From Albibacterium bauzanense (lineage in GTDB: Bacteria > Bacteroidota > Bacteroidia > Sphingobacteriales > Sphingobacteriaceae): DNA of 64,000 nucleotides. The notes below the pieces were generated by a model that saw nothing but the letters and a program-made list of their open reading frames with translations, was not told the origin of the DNA and did no database searches. Every line of letters begins with the position of its first letter. Within the stretch, counting starts at the first letter, position 1. Shown piece by piece: positions 1 through 9,784 of this stretch. Location: contig NZ_SMGO01000001.1 of NCBI RefSeq assembly GCF_004339765.1, forward strand, positions 496,001 through 560,000, in the 5' to 3' direction. The position numbers and the translations under genes were made by a program.

Positions 1-928
1 CCACGTCAATCCCTCTGGAAAGCACATCTGTACCTACCAACACATTCAGCTTCCTATTCTTAAAATCAAGCAATATCTGCTGTCTTTCATCTTGTTTCAA
101 ATCGGAGTGAAAAGCTTTTACCTTTAGGCCGGTCTTCTTTAAATCTAAGTCTAAGCGCTTTACCTTCTCTTTCGTTGAAGCAAAAACTATTACACTCTTA
201 AATTCACCATTCTTCAAAATATCTACCAAAAGAGCGTTTTTATTCTCATCATACACCCGGTAGCATTGTTGAAGAATACCTTCAGCCGGACTAGAAGTAG
301 CAATATTTACTTGCTGTGGATTCTTCAGCAGCTTTTGAGCAAACTGCCTGATCTTTGAAGGCATTGTTGCAGAGAAAAGCAATGTTTGACGCTGAGCAGG
401 AAGCTTCCGGATAATATGTAACAAATCTTCCTGGAAACCCATATCCAACATCCTGTCTGCTTCATCAAGAACCAGGAATTTGATATCATTGAAAAGAACT
501 CCCCCTGAATTTAAGTGAGCAATTAACCTGCCTGGGGTAGCTATTACAATATCTACACCCTCTCTTAAGGATCTTCGTTGTTGCTCATAATCTATCCCAT
601 TTCCACCACCATATATTGCGATAGAGCTAATGCCTGTAAAATAAGCTAACCCTTCAATCTGTTGATCAATTTGCAAGGCTAGTTCACGCGTAGGAGCTAA
701 TACCAAGGCACTTATAGGCGGTTTCTTAGCTAACTTACAAATACCATCCATTACGGGAAGTAAATAAGAAGCTGTTTTTCCTGTACCTGTCTGGGCACAC
801 GCAATTAAATCGTGGTTTGATTGAATAAGAGGAATTGCTTGAGCTTGTATTGGAGTAGGGCTTTTATAACCCATACTATTCAGTCCGTCTAAAAGACGTT
901 CATCAAAATTAAAATCAGTAAAAATCAA
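1..928 (-). CDS. rhlE: DEAD-box RNA helicase, RhlE-like (C-terminus beyond window)
   Basis: Partial gene; about 309 codons are visible and the rest runs off the left edge. The conceptual protein shows the ordered helicase motifs: Q motif around residues 6-32, AQTGTGKT (about 45-52), PTRELA (79-84), DEAD (155-158), and SAT before the second RecA domain. It probably remodels structured RNA or assists ribosome assembly in the cytoplasm. No in-frame ATG lies nearby, so I chose the TTG at 928, which gives an RhlE-like N-terminus (IFTDFNFDERLLDGL). The start is uncertain; the family is not. The RhlE subfamily is inferred from the N-terminus and the context is unremarkable. Confidence 0.85.
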   Translation of the reverse strand, partial: MIFTDFNFDERLLDGLNSMGYKSPTPIQAQAIPLIQSNHDLIACAQTGTGKTASYLLPVMDGICKLAKKPPISALVLAPTRELALQIDQQIEGLAYFTGISSIAIYGGGNGIDYEQQRRSLREGVDIVIATPGRLIAHLNSGGVLFNDIKFLVLDEADRMLDMGFQEDLLHIIRKLPAQRQTLLFSATMPSKIRQFAQKLLKNPQQVNIATSSPAEGILQQCYRVYDENKNALLVDILKNGEFKSVIVFASTKEKVKRLDLDLKKTGLKVKAFHSDLKQDERQQILLDFKNRKLNVLVGTDVLSRGIDV

Positions 929-1031
929 TATTATATATATTATTAGAAATGTAAAAGTATTAAAAATAAGTGAAAGTCAACCTTTTATCGAACGTTTTAT
1001 GCAAACAAAAAACGCACTAAATATTTATTAA

Positions 1032-2771
<1,740 letters not shown>

Positions 2772-2810
2772 ATAAAACTAAATAGAAATTAATAGAATAA
2801 TATATTAAGT

Positions 2811-4649
2811 ATGGATAGAAATACGTTTACCGGCCTCTTTTTAATGTTAATTATTATCGTTGGTTCGGTATTCTTGATGAGGCCATCTGATGAAGAAATT
2901 AAAAGAGAGCAGCTTTTACAAGACTCTATTGCACTTGCAAAAACACAAGGTGTAAACTCCACTACAAACAATACAGTCACCAGCACTGCAGCAGACAGCA
3001 CCTTAGCGATCCCTACACAAGATTCAATAGTTGCCACCGGCCCTTTTGGTAGCTCTAAAAATGGAAGCGAAAAGCTTATCACATTAGAAAACGAGCTTCT
3101 TAAAGTTAACATTACCAATAAAGGTGGAAGGATTAAATCTGTTGAGCTGAAAAACGAAGTTGATTATACCGGCAAACCTTTAATTATGTTTGACGGAGAT
3201 GAAAACACCTTCGGCTTACAATTTTCAAGCGCAGGTGAAAATATCATTACCAACAACTTATATTTTGCCGGCCCAGATCAAGGATTTGAAGTAAGTAACA
3301 GTGATTCTTCTTCAGTAACTCTACGTTTAAATTATGCCGAAGGCAAGTATATTGATTATATCTACTCATTAAAAGGCAATAGCTATCAGGTTGGTTTCGT
3401 TGTAGTTACAAAAGGAATGCAAGATGTGGTTGCTCCTGGCGAGAAACAATTAATCCTGAACTGGAACTCCGCGCTTTCACAAAAAGAGAAAGATATTGCT
3501 AATGAACAACGTTATTCTACAGCTTATTTTAGAACAGCAGAAGGTGATGTTGAAAGCCTGAGTACAGGGAAAGATGATCAAGAAGATATTGGAAAAACCG
3601 ATTGGATTACCTTTAAACAACACTTTTTCTCAAATACACTGATAGCTGATCAAGATTTTGCAAGTGGAACTTTAGCTGTAAATACAACTGCTGAAGCAAA
3701 TGTTGTTAAAACTTTCGAAGCAAATCTAAACCTGGATTTCGCACGACAAGATATCAATACTTATCCGATGAAATTCTTTTTCGGACCTAATAAGTATTCC
3801 ATATTAAAGGATCAAGGATATGATTTTGAGCAACAAATTGATTTAGGATGGGGACCAATGACCTGGATTAACAGGTTTATTACTTTACCCGTTTTTAATG
3901 TTCTCGAAGATTTTAATCTGGGATATGGCATAATCATTCTTATACTTACCGTTCTTCTTAAATTAGTTTTATCACCATTGAGCTACAAATCATATGTATC
4001 AATGGCCAAAATGCGGGTATTAAAACCTGAAATGGATGAAATTAAGAAGAAGGTTGGTGAGGATAACCCTACCCTGCTACAACAAGAATACCTCAAGCTC
4101 TATAAGCAGGCTGGCGTAAACCCCATGGGAGGTTGTATTCCTATGATTTTACAGATGCCGTTTACCATTGCTTTCTTCTTCTTTTTCCCTAACCTATTTG
4201 AGCTGAGGGGAGAGAGCTTCTTATGGATGAATGACTTATCGACCTACGATGCTATTATAACCTTCAAACCTATTTTCGGAGTTGGACATATTAGTTTAAT
4301 GGTTATTTTAATGACCCTTGCTACCTTGCTTTCAACCTGGTATAACAATTCAGTATCAGGTGTAACAGGGCAAATGAAGTACATTGGTTACTTTATGCCG
4401 TTAATATTCTTATTCGTTTTGAATAGCTATCCGTCTGGATTAACTTACTACTATTTCCTTTCAACCTTATTTACATTCGGACAGCAGTTTGCTATTCGTC
4501 AAATGATTAACGACGAAAAGATTCACGCAAAACTTCAGGAGAATAAAAAGAAACCAGAGTCAAAGAAAAAGAAATCAGGTTTTCAAAAACGTATGGAAGA
4601 TTATATGCGTCAGCAAACTCCTCCAACTCCTGCTCCTAAAAAGAAATAA
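2811..4649 (+). CDS. yidC: Membrane protein insertase YidC
   Basis: Inner-membrane insertase that helps integrate and fold membrane proteins with or without SecYEG. The 612-residue protein has the Gram-negative layout: an N-terminal membrane anchor (about residues 7-24), a large periplasmic beta-rich domain (to about residue 350), then the conserved C-terminal block of five membrane segments beginning near GYGIIILILTVLLKLVL. It ends in a strongly basic tail (runs of Lys near residues 580-612), as expected for ribosome contact. It lies just downstream of pyrG and is followed by a strong inverted repeat at 4655-4711. Secure assignment. Confidence 0.97.
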   Translation: MDRNTFTGLFLMLIIIVGSVFLMRPSDEEIKREQLLQDSIALAKTQGVNSTTNNTVTSTAADSTLAIPTQDSIVATGPFGSSKNGSEKLITLENELLKVNITNKGGRIKSVELKNEVDYTGKPLIMFDGDENTFGLQFSSAGENIITNNLYFAGPDQGFEVSNSDSSSVTLRLNYAEGKYIDYIYSLKGNSYQVGFVVVTKGMQDVVAPGEKQLILNWNSALSQKEKDIANEQRYSTAYFRTAEGDVESLSTGKDDQEDIGKTDWITFKQHFFSNTLIADQDFASGTLAVNTTAEANVVKTFEANLNLDFARQDINTYPMKFFFGPNKYSILKDQGYDFEQQIDLGWGPMTWINRFITLPVFNVLEDFNLGYGIIILILTVLLKLVLSPLSYKSYVSMAKMRVLKPEMDEIKKKVGEDNPTLLQQEYLKLYKQAGVNPMGGCIPMILQMPFTIAFFFFFPNLFELRGESFLWMNDLSTYDAIITFKPIFGVGHISLMVILMTLATLLSTWYNNSVSGVTGQMKYIGYFMPLIFLFVLNSYPSGLTYYYFLSTLFTFGQQFAIRQMINDEKIHAKLQENKKKPESKKKKSGFQKRMEDYMRQQTPPTPAPKKK

Positions 4650-4654
4650 GAATA

Positions 4655-4711
4655 AAATTAAGACAATAAAAAAGGCGTTCAAATTGAACGCCTTTTTTAT
4701 TGTCTTAATTT
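4655..4711. terminator. Bidirectional terminator, 28-bp perfect inverted repeat
   Basis: Arms 4655-4682 and 4684-4711 are exact reverse complements with only one base between them. The GC-rich core is GGCGTTC/GAACGCC, flanked by A-tracts on the left and T-tracts on the right. It sits between the convergent yidC and the DUF2795 gene, so it can terminate both. Confidence 0.9.
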
Positions 4712-4721
4712 CTCCTACTAT

Positions 4722-4943
4722 TTAGTACTCATCTTCGTTAAAAAAGAAATCTTCCTTTGTAGGATAGTCCGGCCAAATCTCTTCGATATTTTCATAGGGC
4801 TCTCCGTCATCCTCCAGGGCTTGTAAGTTCTCTATAACTTCAACAGGAGCACCTGAACGGATTCCATAATCTATTAATTCATCTTTAGTTGCCGGCCAAG
4901 GCGCATCTTCTAAGTGAGATGCCAGCTCTAATGTCCAGTACAT
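4722..4943 (-). CDS. DUF2795 family small protein
   Basis: A 73-residue acidic protein beginning MYWTLELASHLEDAPWPATK. The pattern of a short helix followed by PATKDELIDYGIRSG and an acidic C-terminus matches DUF2795 proteins found throughout Bacteroidota. Their function is not known. There is no signal peptide or membrane segment, so it is probably cytosolic. It is preceded by a good housekeeping promoter (4977-5006) and ends against the palindromic terminator at 4655-4711, so it is probably transcribed alone. Confidence 0.85.
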   Translation of the reverse strand: MYWTLELASHLEDAPWPATKDELIDYGIRSGAPVEVIENLQALEDDGEPYENIEEIWPDYPTKEDFFFNEDEY

Positions 4944-4976
4944 AATTCGTTGTATTTATTAGTGTTCAATTTTGCG

Positions 4977-5006
4977 CAAAAATATAATAATTATTGACAT
5001 AATCAA
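4977..5006 (-). promoter_or_regulatory. Predicted promoter of the DUF2795 gene
   Basis: Read on the minus strand: TTG at 5006-5004, a 19-bp spacer, then TATTTTTG at 4984-4977. Both elements and the spacing fit the Bacteroidota consensus TTG-N19/20-TAnnTTTG. The start codon lies 33 bp downstream. Confidence 0.65.
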
Positions 5007-5026
5007 ATTTATTTGAAAACAATCGT

Positions 5027-5575
5027 TTATAAACGAGGTACCCAAATATTCTCTTCAATTTTATCGTCAAAAGATACCTTTCTTCCAAGCACAAAAAGGT
5101 AATCACTTAAGCGATTTAAATAGATCAAAACCTTCTCATCCACAAAACTTTCTTCTGATAAATGCACGGTTATTCGCTCTGCTCTGCGGCACACACACCG
5201 CGCTAAATGACAGCTGGCTACTGGCAATTCTCCGCCAGGCAATATAAAATGTTTCAAAGGAGGCAATTCCTCATTCATCTTATCAATTTCTTCTTCCAAA
5301 AGAGTAACATCTGATTCATATAGATCAGGTATTTTCATTTTTGAATGCTCAGGATCAGAAGCCAAGGAAGAACCAATGGTAAACAAACGGTCCTGAATTT
5401 CCTTCAATACTACTGCTTGTCTTTCGTCTATTTTCTGACTCCTGATTAAGCCAATATAGGAGTTAAGCTCATCGATCGTACCGTAGCTTTCAATCCGTAA
5501 ATGATGCTTAGCAACCCTTGTACCCCCTATTAGAGAGGTCTGCCCTTTATCACCTTTTTTTGTATAGATCTTCAT
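5027..5575 (-). CDS. ATP:cob(I)alamin adenosyltransferase, PduO type
   Basis: Transfers the 5'-deoxyadenosyl group of ATP to cob(I)alamin to make coenzyme B12. At 182 residues it has the usual length of the PduO-type family. Visible signatures are the N-terminal GDKGQTSLIGG phosphate-binding loop (about residues 8-18), the YGTIDELNSYIGL helix, and CRRAER with the conserved arginine. No B12 biosynthesis genes or cobalamin riboswitch are nearby, so it may serve cobalamin salvage for enzymes encoded elsewhere. Two other unrelated adenosyltransferase families exist (CobA, EutT), but the sequence fits PduO. Confidence 0.93.
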   Translation of the reverse strand: MKIYTKKGDKGQTSLIGGTRVAKHHLRIESYGTIDELNSYIGLIRSQKIDERQAVVLKEIQDRLFTIGSSLASDPEHSKMKIPDLYESDVTLLEEEIDKMNEELPPLKHFILPGGELPVASCHLARCVCRRAERITVHLSEESFVDEKVLIYLNRLSDYLFVLGRKVSFDDKIEENIWVPRL

Positions 5576-5619
5576 GTATATAATTTTAATACGTTCAATA
5601 TAATAATTAATAGGAATAA

Positions 5620-5656
5620 AAAAGGCACTTTATCTTGATTAGATAAAGTGCCTTTT
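5620..5656 (-). terminator. Terminator after the sigma/protease operon
   Basis: Arms 5620-5635 and 5641-5656 form a 16-bp perfect stem around a 5-nt loop. It lies 18 bp downstream of the protease stop codon, and a T-rich tail follows on the minus strand. Confidence 0.85.
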
Positions 5657-5674
5657 AAAAAACAGGATATACTT

Positions 5675-6772
5675 TTAATACACCTTAACTATGTAAACAA
5701 AATCTTGAATCTTTTTAATCTGAGCAGTCCTCGAAAGGCCTTTCAACAAGTTAGTCTTGTTAATTTGCATCTTACGATTTAATGCGTCTTTAGATATTGC
5801 ATCTACAGATTTAAGTAAATAGCTGGTCTTAATAGCAAAGGCTGCTCCATCGGCTTCCTTTTGTTTACCATTAATTACACCAATCACATTTCCGCTATCA
5901 TCTAACACCGGTCCACCGCTATTTCCAGGGTTTACAGGAATCGAAACCTGATAAGCAATCGTATCTCCACCAAAGCCTGTAGTTGAGCTTAAATAACCTC
6001 TACCATATACAGCTTCCTCACGTGGGAAACCAATGGTATAAACATCTTGTCCTAAATCTGATTCTGTCTTTTTAAATGTATAAGGCAGCGGTGCAGGTTC
6101 TTTAAAAGTAGGATCTACAATTTCCAGGATGGCGATATCATAAGTAGGGTCAATATAAACAACCTCAGTTTTAAAAGAAACGCCCTTCGTATTCTGAACA
6201 TAAATAGAATCAGCACCATTGATAACGTGGTAATTGGTAGCGATATAACCGTTAGAAGTTAAAGCAAAACCTGTACCCCCAAATGTACTTGGGGCAACTG
6301 CTTTTTCACTATTAGAACTTATATTGCTAATAACCTTATTCTGAGCATTCACATTATTCACAATCCGGTTCATATCACGCTTTAAAGCACTATATTTACT
6401 CGAATTGTCCTTTACATCACTATAAAAACCAGACATCCATAAAGTAGAAAATACAATTACTAATGCTACAGAAGCTGCTATTAATGCACTATAACCGTAG
6501 TTTTTCCAAAGTTTTACAATCCCGGTCGAACCCGATAACTTATGGATCTTAGGAGTTTCAAGCTTCGACTGTATACTCTCTAGTTTCGATCGGAAATCAA
6601 TTCTATTTTGATATTCGTTAAGTTTCTCTAATAATAGAACATGCTCCCTGTATTTTGATGCCTCCGACGGATTTTCTTTGCAATATTCTTCAAATAGCCT
6701 CCGCTCCTCTTCATTCATGCTTCCTCGAACATATGCATCTGCCTGTTCAATAAAATCAATACCCTTCTTCAT
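5675..6772 (-). CDS. Trypsin-like serine protease with anti-sigma-like N-terminus and one membrane segment
   Basis: Starting at the ATG at 6772 gives 365 residues; an upstream TTG (6823) would run into the sigma gene and is less likely. Residues 8-45 (EQADAYVRGSMNEEERRLFE and onward) resemble the helical N-terminus of membrane anti-sigma factors. Residues 95-115 are a single membrane segment. Residues 165-325 form a DegP-like trypsin fold with His182 (NYHVI), Asp212 (YDIAIL) and Ser285 (NPGNSGGPV). No PDZ domain is seen. The gene starts 14 bp after the ECF sigma factor stop, in the same operon. Predicted topology puts the anti-sigma-like part in the cytoplasm and the protease in the periplasm. 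A role as a combined anti-sigma factor and envelope sensor is inferred from this layout. Confidence 0.85.
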   Translation of the reverse strand: MKKGIDFIEQADAYVRGSMNEEERRLFEEYCKENPSEASKYREHVLLLEKLNEYQNRIDFRSKLESIQSKLETPKIHKLSGSTGIVKLWKNYGYSALIAASVALVIVFSTLWMSGFYSDVKDNSSKYSALKRDMNRIVNNVNAQNKVISNISSNSEKAVAPSTFGGTGFALTSNGYIATNYHVINGADSIYVQNTKGVSFKTEVVYIDPTYDIAILEIVDPTFKEPAPLPYTFKKTESDLGQDVYTIGFPREEAVYGRGYLSSTTGFGGDTIAYQVSIPVNPGNSGGPVLDDSGNVIGVINGKQKEADGAAFAIKTSYLLKSVDAISKDALNRKMQINKTNLLKGLSRTAQIKKIQDFVYIVKVY

Positions 6773-6786
6773 TTCATTTTTATATT

Positions 6787-7350
6787 TTAGCCGAAAAATA
6801 ACTTCTTCAGGCGTTGTAAACATTTATACTTTTGCGTTTTGGCGTTATCTGCATTGGTATAGCCAAACTTCTCACAAATCTCCTGCATGGAAAGATTCCG
6901 TAAATAAAAGTCGCTTATTATAGTCTGACACGGCTCTCCCAACAAATGCAGCGATTGCTCCATCAATAAAAACTGCTCTTCTTTCAATTGATATTCAAGC
7001 AAATCATTTTCTACAGCAACAATCTCTTCATGCTCCTGAACATTAAAACTCAGTCGATCATTCTTATTTAATCTCTTAAGCCATAACCGCCTGCATACAG
7101 AATATAAGAACGTTTTTAATTTACTACTTAAAACAAAGTCTCCACTATTTACCCGATCGTATAATACGATCACTGCTTCCTGAAAAATATCCTTCGCATC
7201 GTCCTCGCTCCCATTGTTTTTAGTCACAAGCTGAAAAACCATGGGGAAATATGCAGCGTATAAATATTCCAACTCATCAGTAGAGCCATTTGCTATACCT
7301 TCAATAACTTCCTGGTCACTCAGTACCCGACTTTTTATGTTATTCACCAT
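6787..7350 (-). CDS. ECF-type RNA polymerase sigma factor
   Basis: A 187-residue sigma-70 family protein with region 2 (about residues 27-70, including DAKDIFQEAVIVLYDRV) and region 4 (about 135-185, with LSMQEICEKFGYTNADNAKT as the helix-turn-helix). It directs RNA polymerase to a stress or envelope regulon. It is the first gene of an operon with the anti-sigma-like protease. Upstream, the motif TTGGGTTAC-N15-GTATTAA (7351-7381) is repeated in front of the divergent lipoprotein gene, which suggests autoregulation. The motif ends directly against the annotated ATG, so a transcript from it would need a start slightly inside, such as GTG codon 2. Confidence 0.92.
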   Translation of the reverse strand: MVNNIKSRVLSDQEVIEGIANGSTDELEYLYAAYFPMVFQLVTKNNGSEDDAKDIFQEAVIVLYDRVNSGDFVLSSKLKTFLYSVCRRLWLKRLNKNDRLSFNVQEHEEIVAVENDLLEYQLKEEQFLLMEQSLHLLGEPCQTIISDFYLRNLSMQEICEKFGYTNADNAKTQKYKCLQRLKKLFFG

Positions 7351-7381
7351 TTAATACTTAAAACGAATAAAAGTAACCCAA
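7351..7381 (-). promoter_or_regulatory. Putative ECF promoter of the sigma/protease operon
   Basis: Minus-strand reading: TTGGGTTAC (7381-7373), 15 bp, GTATTAA (7357-7351). The same two blocks with the same spacing occur at 7464-7494 on the plus strand. Block spacing fits ECF -35/-10 geometry. Autoregulation is an inference from the repeated motif. Confidence 0.55.
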
Positions 7382-7463
7382 TTTTCTCATTATAAAGGAA
7401 ATAAATTTACATTCAAACCAATCAACCCATGATTAATATTATTCTTCAATTTTTTTAAAATTG

Positions 7464-7494
7464 TTGGGTTACCTTTTACATCTAAATGTATTAA
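7464..7494 (+). promoter_or_regulatory. Putative ECF promoter of the small lipoprotein gene
   Basis: TTGGGTTAC (7464-7472), 15 bp, GTATTAA (7488-7494), identical in both blocks and spacing to the element before the sigma gene. The predicted transcription start near 7500 leaves a 40-nt leader before the ATG at 7540. Confidence 0.55.
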
Positions 7495-7539
7495 GTGTAA
7501 AATAGCATGTTATTTTAAAACAACAAAAAACAATTAAAA

Positions 7540-7731
7540 ATGAAAAATCTATTAAAATTCGGTTTCTTAGGACTAGCTTTAACTCTTGCTGTATCAGCTT
7601 GTAACACTCAACCAGCTGCAACTGAAGCAGATGACGTTGATGTAATTGTTAACGAAGACACTACTGTAGTTAACGACATCGATACTGCAGTTATCGACAC
7701 TAACGCTATCGATACTAACGTTGTAAATTAA
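7540..7731 (+). CDS. Small acidic lipoprotein with Asp/Thr/Val-rich repeats
   Basis: A 63-residue protein with a type II signal peptide: basic start MKNLLK, a hydrophobic core, and lipobox SAC with Cys21. The mature part (about 43 residues) contains no Lys, Arg, His or aromatic residues, is strongly acidic, and ends in short degenerate repeats (DTAVIDTN, AIDTNVVN). It is probably anchored in the envelope. It is divergent from the ECF sigma operon and shares its promoter motif, so it is likely a member of that regulon. Family not recognised. A strong terminator follows at 7748-7781. Confidence 0.85.
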   Translation: MKNLLKFGFLGLALTLAVSACNTQPAATEADDVDVIVNEDTTVVNDIDTAVIDTNAIDTNVVN

Positions 7732-7747
7732 TTATAATTACATCGGT

Positions 7748-7781
7748 AAAAAAACCTGTACGAAAACGTACAGGTTTTTTT
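7748..7781 (+). terminator. Intrinsic terminator of the small lipoprotein gene
   Basis: A 15-bp stem (arms 7748-7762 and 7767-7781) around an AAAA loop, with core CCTGTACG/CGTACAGG followed by a run of T. It lies 16 bp after the stop codon. Confidence 0.92.
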
Positions 7782-7853
7782 TTATTCCTTTTTTTAAGGT
7801 TTTATATAAAGTCGCACCCTTTTATAAAAAACCTCATTACCCTTTCTTAGAAA

Positions 7854-7884
7854 TTGTATAGCTCCTTTCCTTTTTCTACCTTTA
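7854..7884 (+). promoter_or_regulatory. Predicted promoter of purB
   Basis: TTG (7854-7856), a 20-bp spacer, then TACCTTTA (7877-7884), one mismatch from TAnnTTTG. The purB ATG is 22 bp downstream. Confidence 0.5.
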
Positions 7885-7906
7885 CAGACCATAAAGAATA
7901 TATCTC

Positions 7907-9250
7907 ATGAAATTCTCACCTCTTACTGCCATTTCACCTATAGACGGTCGCTATCATAAATCAACAGCCATTCTATCTAATTATTTCTCAGAATTTGCTC
8001 TTATTCGTTTTCGTGTTTATATAGAACTTGAATATTTCATTGCCTTATCCGATAGTGATATTCCCCAATTACCGAAACTCAGCACCGAACTAAAAAACGA
8101 ATTGCTGAAAATAGCCAGCGAATTCACAGAGAAAGATGCAGAAGAGATAAAAGAGATTGAGAAAACAACCAATCATGATGTAAAAGCTGTTGAATATTTC
8201 ATTAAGAATAAATTCGATCTGCTAGACCTACAAGAACACAAAGAATTCATTCATTTTGGTCTAACATCTCAAGATATTAATAATACAGCCATTCCTTTTT
8301 CCTGGAAAAAAGCGCTTACGGAAGTTTATTTGCCAGAACTAAATCTGATAGTTAATAAACTGCAGGAGCTAGCTTCTAAATGGAAAGATATTGCTTTACT
8401 TGCCCGAACACATGGTCAACCAGCCTCTCCAACGCGTTTAGGGAAAGAAATCCTGGTTTTCTGCGAACGTTTAGAAAATCAGATCAAACAGGTAAACCAC
8501 ATTCCATTTTCTGCAAAATTTGGTGGAGCAACGGGTAATTTCAATGCCCATCATCTTGCTTATCCGGCTATTGATTGGGCCGAGTTTGGAAATGACTTTG
8601 TTAACGAACAACTTGAACTATCGCGCTCGCAATACACCACGCAAATTGAGCATTATGATAACTTCGCAGCACATTGCGATGCCATGAAACGTATTAATAA
8701 TATCCTTATTGATTTTAGCAGAGATATATGGACCTATGTATCCATGGATTATTTTAAACAGGAAATTGTAGCCGGACAAATTGGATCGTCTGCCATGCCC
8801 CATAAAGTTAATCCAATCGACTTTGAAAACGCAGAAGGAAACTTGGGTATCGCGAATGCTCTTTTTGAGCACTTAGCCGCTAAACTGCCTATTTCAAGGC
8901 TTCAACGCGACCTTACAGATTCAACAGTTTTGCGTAATGTTGGTGTTCCTGTAGCACATACAATGATTGCTCTGAAATCACTAATGCGCGGACTCAACAA
9001 GTTAATCATTAATGAAACGGCAATACGAGCAGACCTGGAAAACAATTGGGCTGTTGTAGCTGAAGGAATTCAAACAATTCTTCGAAGAGAAGGTTATCCG
9101 AAGCCTTATGAAGCTTTAAAAGACCTAACTCGTACAAATACCAAGGTTAATGAGCAAGTTATTGCTAACTTCGTGGATAACCTGAATGTATCCGATTCTA
9201 TAAAAGAAGAGATTAAGTCAATTACCCCATGGAACTATACGGGTATATAA
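7907..9250 (+). CDS. purB: Adenylosuccinate lyase
   Basis: Cleaves succinyl groups at two steps of purine synthesis (SAICAR to AICAR, adenylosuccinate to AMP) as a cytosolic tetramer. 447 residues, the usual length of the E. coli-like subgroup. The fumarase-superfamily signature GSSAMPHKVNP is at residues 293-303, on the mobile loop with the catalytic serine. THGQPASPT with the catalytic His is at about 168-176, and the conserved GLTSQDINNTA region is at 118-128. The ATG at 7907 gives the canonical LTAISPIDGRY start. tRNA-Leu follows 75 bp downstream. Secure. Confidence 0.97.
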   Translation: MKFSPLTAISPIDGRYHKSTAILSNYFSEFALIRFRVYIELEYFIALSDSDIPQLPKLSTELKNELLKIASEFTEKDAEEIKEIEKTTNHDVKAVEYFIKNKFDLLDLQEHKEFIHFGLTSQDINNTAIPFSWKKALTEVYLPELNLIVNKLQELASKWKDIALLARTHGQPASPTRLGKEILVFCERLENQIKQVNHIPFSAKFGGATGNFNAHHLAYPAIDWAEFGNDFVNEQLELSRSQYTTQIEHYDNFAAHCDAMKRINNILIDFSRDIWTYVSMDYFKQEIVAGQIGSSAMPHKVNPIDFENAEGNLGIANALFEHLAAKLPISRLQRDLTDSTVLRNVGVPVAHTMIALKSLMRGLNKLIINETAIRADLENNWAVVAEGIQTILRREGYPKPYEALKDLTRTNTKVNEQVIANFVDNLNVSDSIKEEIKSITPWNYTGI

Positions 9251-9300
9251 TTTTCCGGCAAATTTTAACCCTTACATAATATATCAATATATTATAATTA

Positions 9301-9308
9301 TATATTTG
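9301..9308 (+). promoter_or_regulatory. Predicted -7 box (TATATTTG) of tRNA-Leu
   Basis: A perfect TAnnTTTG match that ends 17 bp before the first base of the tRNA. No clear TTG -33 element is seen upstream. Confidence 0.55.
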
Positions 9309-9325
9309 CATTCAAATATTTCATT

Positions 9326-9408
9326 GCCCGGGTGGCGAAATTGGTAGACGCACCATCTTGAGGGGGTGGCGCCCTAAGGGCGTGGCAGTTCGAATCTGCT
9401 CCCGGGTA
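9326..9408 (+). tRNA. tRNA-Leu (anticodon GAG)
   Basis: Acceptor arms GCCCGGG (9326-9332) and CCCGGGT (9401-9407) pair, with a G-U pair at the end, and discriminator A at 9408. The anticodon stem is CCATC/GGTGG around loop TTGAGGG, placing GAG at 34-36. A long variable arm CGCCC-TAA-GGGCG marks a class II tRNA, and the T loop is TTCGAAT. CCA is not encoded. It reads CUC and CUU leucine codons. Confidence 0.97.
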
Positions 9409-9542
9409 CTCCTTAAATCCACAACAAACACATTTACAGATACCTAGCTCACATAATATATCTGTATATACAAACTACACACATTCTATAACCCAAACTA
9501 TCTTCTAACAGAGGATGTACAGAGGTTTAACAGTCATTTTAC

Positions 9543-9608
9543 CACTGCTTGAGGACTGTTCAACCACTGTTTGACCACTGTTCAACCACTGTTTAACTAC
9601 TGTTTGAT
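9543..9608. repeat. 11-bp tandem repeat, six units
   Basis: Six contiguous units start at 9543, 9554, 9565, 9576, 9587 and 9598. The consensus is CACTGTTYRAC, and the last four differ from it at only one or two positions. Because 11 is not a multiple of 3 and no ORF covers it, this is not a coding repeat. Each unit presents the same face of the helix about once per turn. Confidence 0.85.
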
Positions 9609-9784
9609 TAAAACCTAGTAAAAATCAAATACGCATCGCCCATAAATGAAATCTTGAGCTGTAATATTTATTTTTTGTTAAGAAGAAGTAATGAAATCAA
9701 CTGTATTGTTGAAAATTGAGACTAAAGTCGCGAAAAAGATAGTTTAGAAAATGCAATAGCAGGAAAACAAAAGGAAATAAGAAG

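Noticed and set aside
2789-3118. Minus-strand ORF within the start of yidC
   Set aside because: Antisense of yidC with no recognisable domain.
9543-9608. Possible CRISPR array
   Set aside because: Repeats are 11 bp and contiguous with no unique spacers, and no cas genes are nearby.
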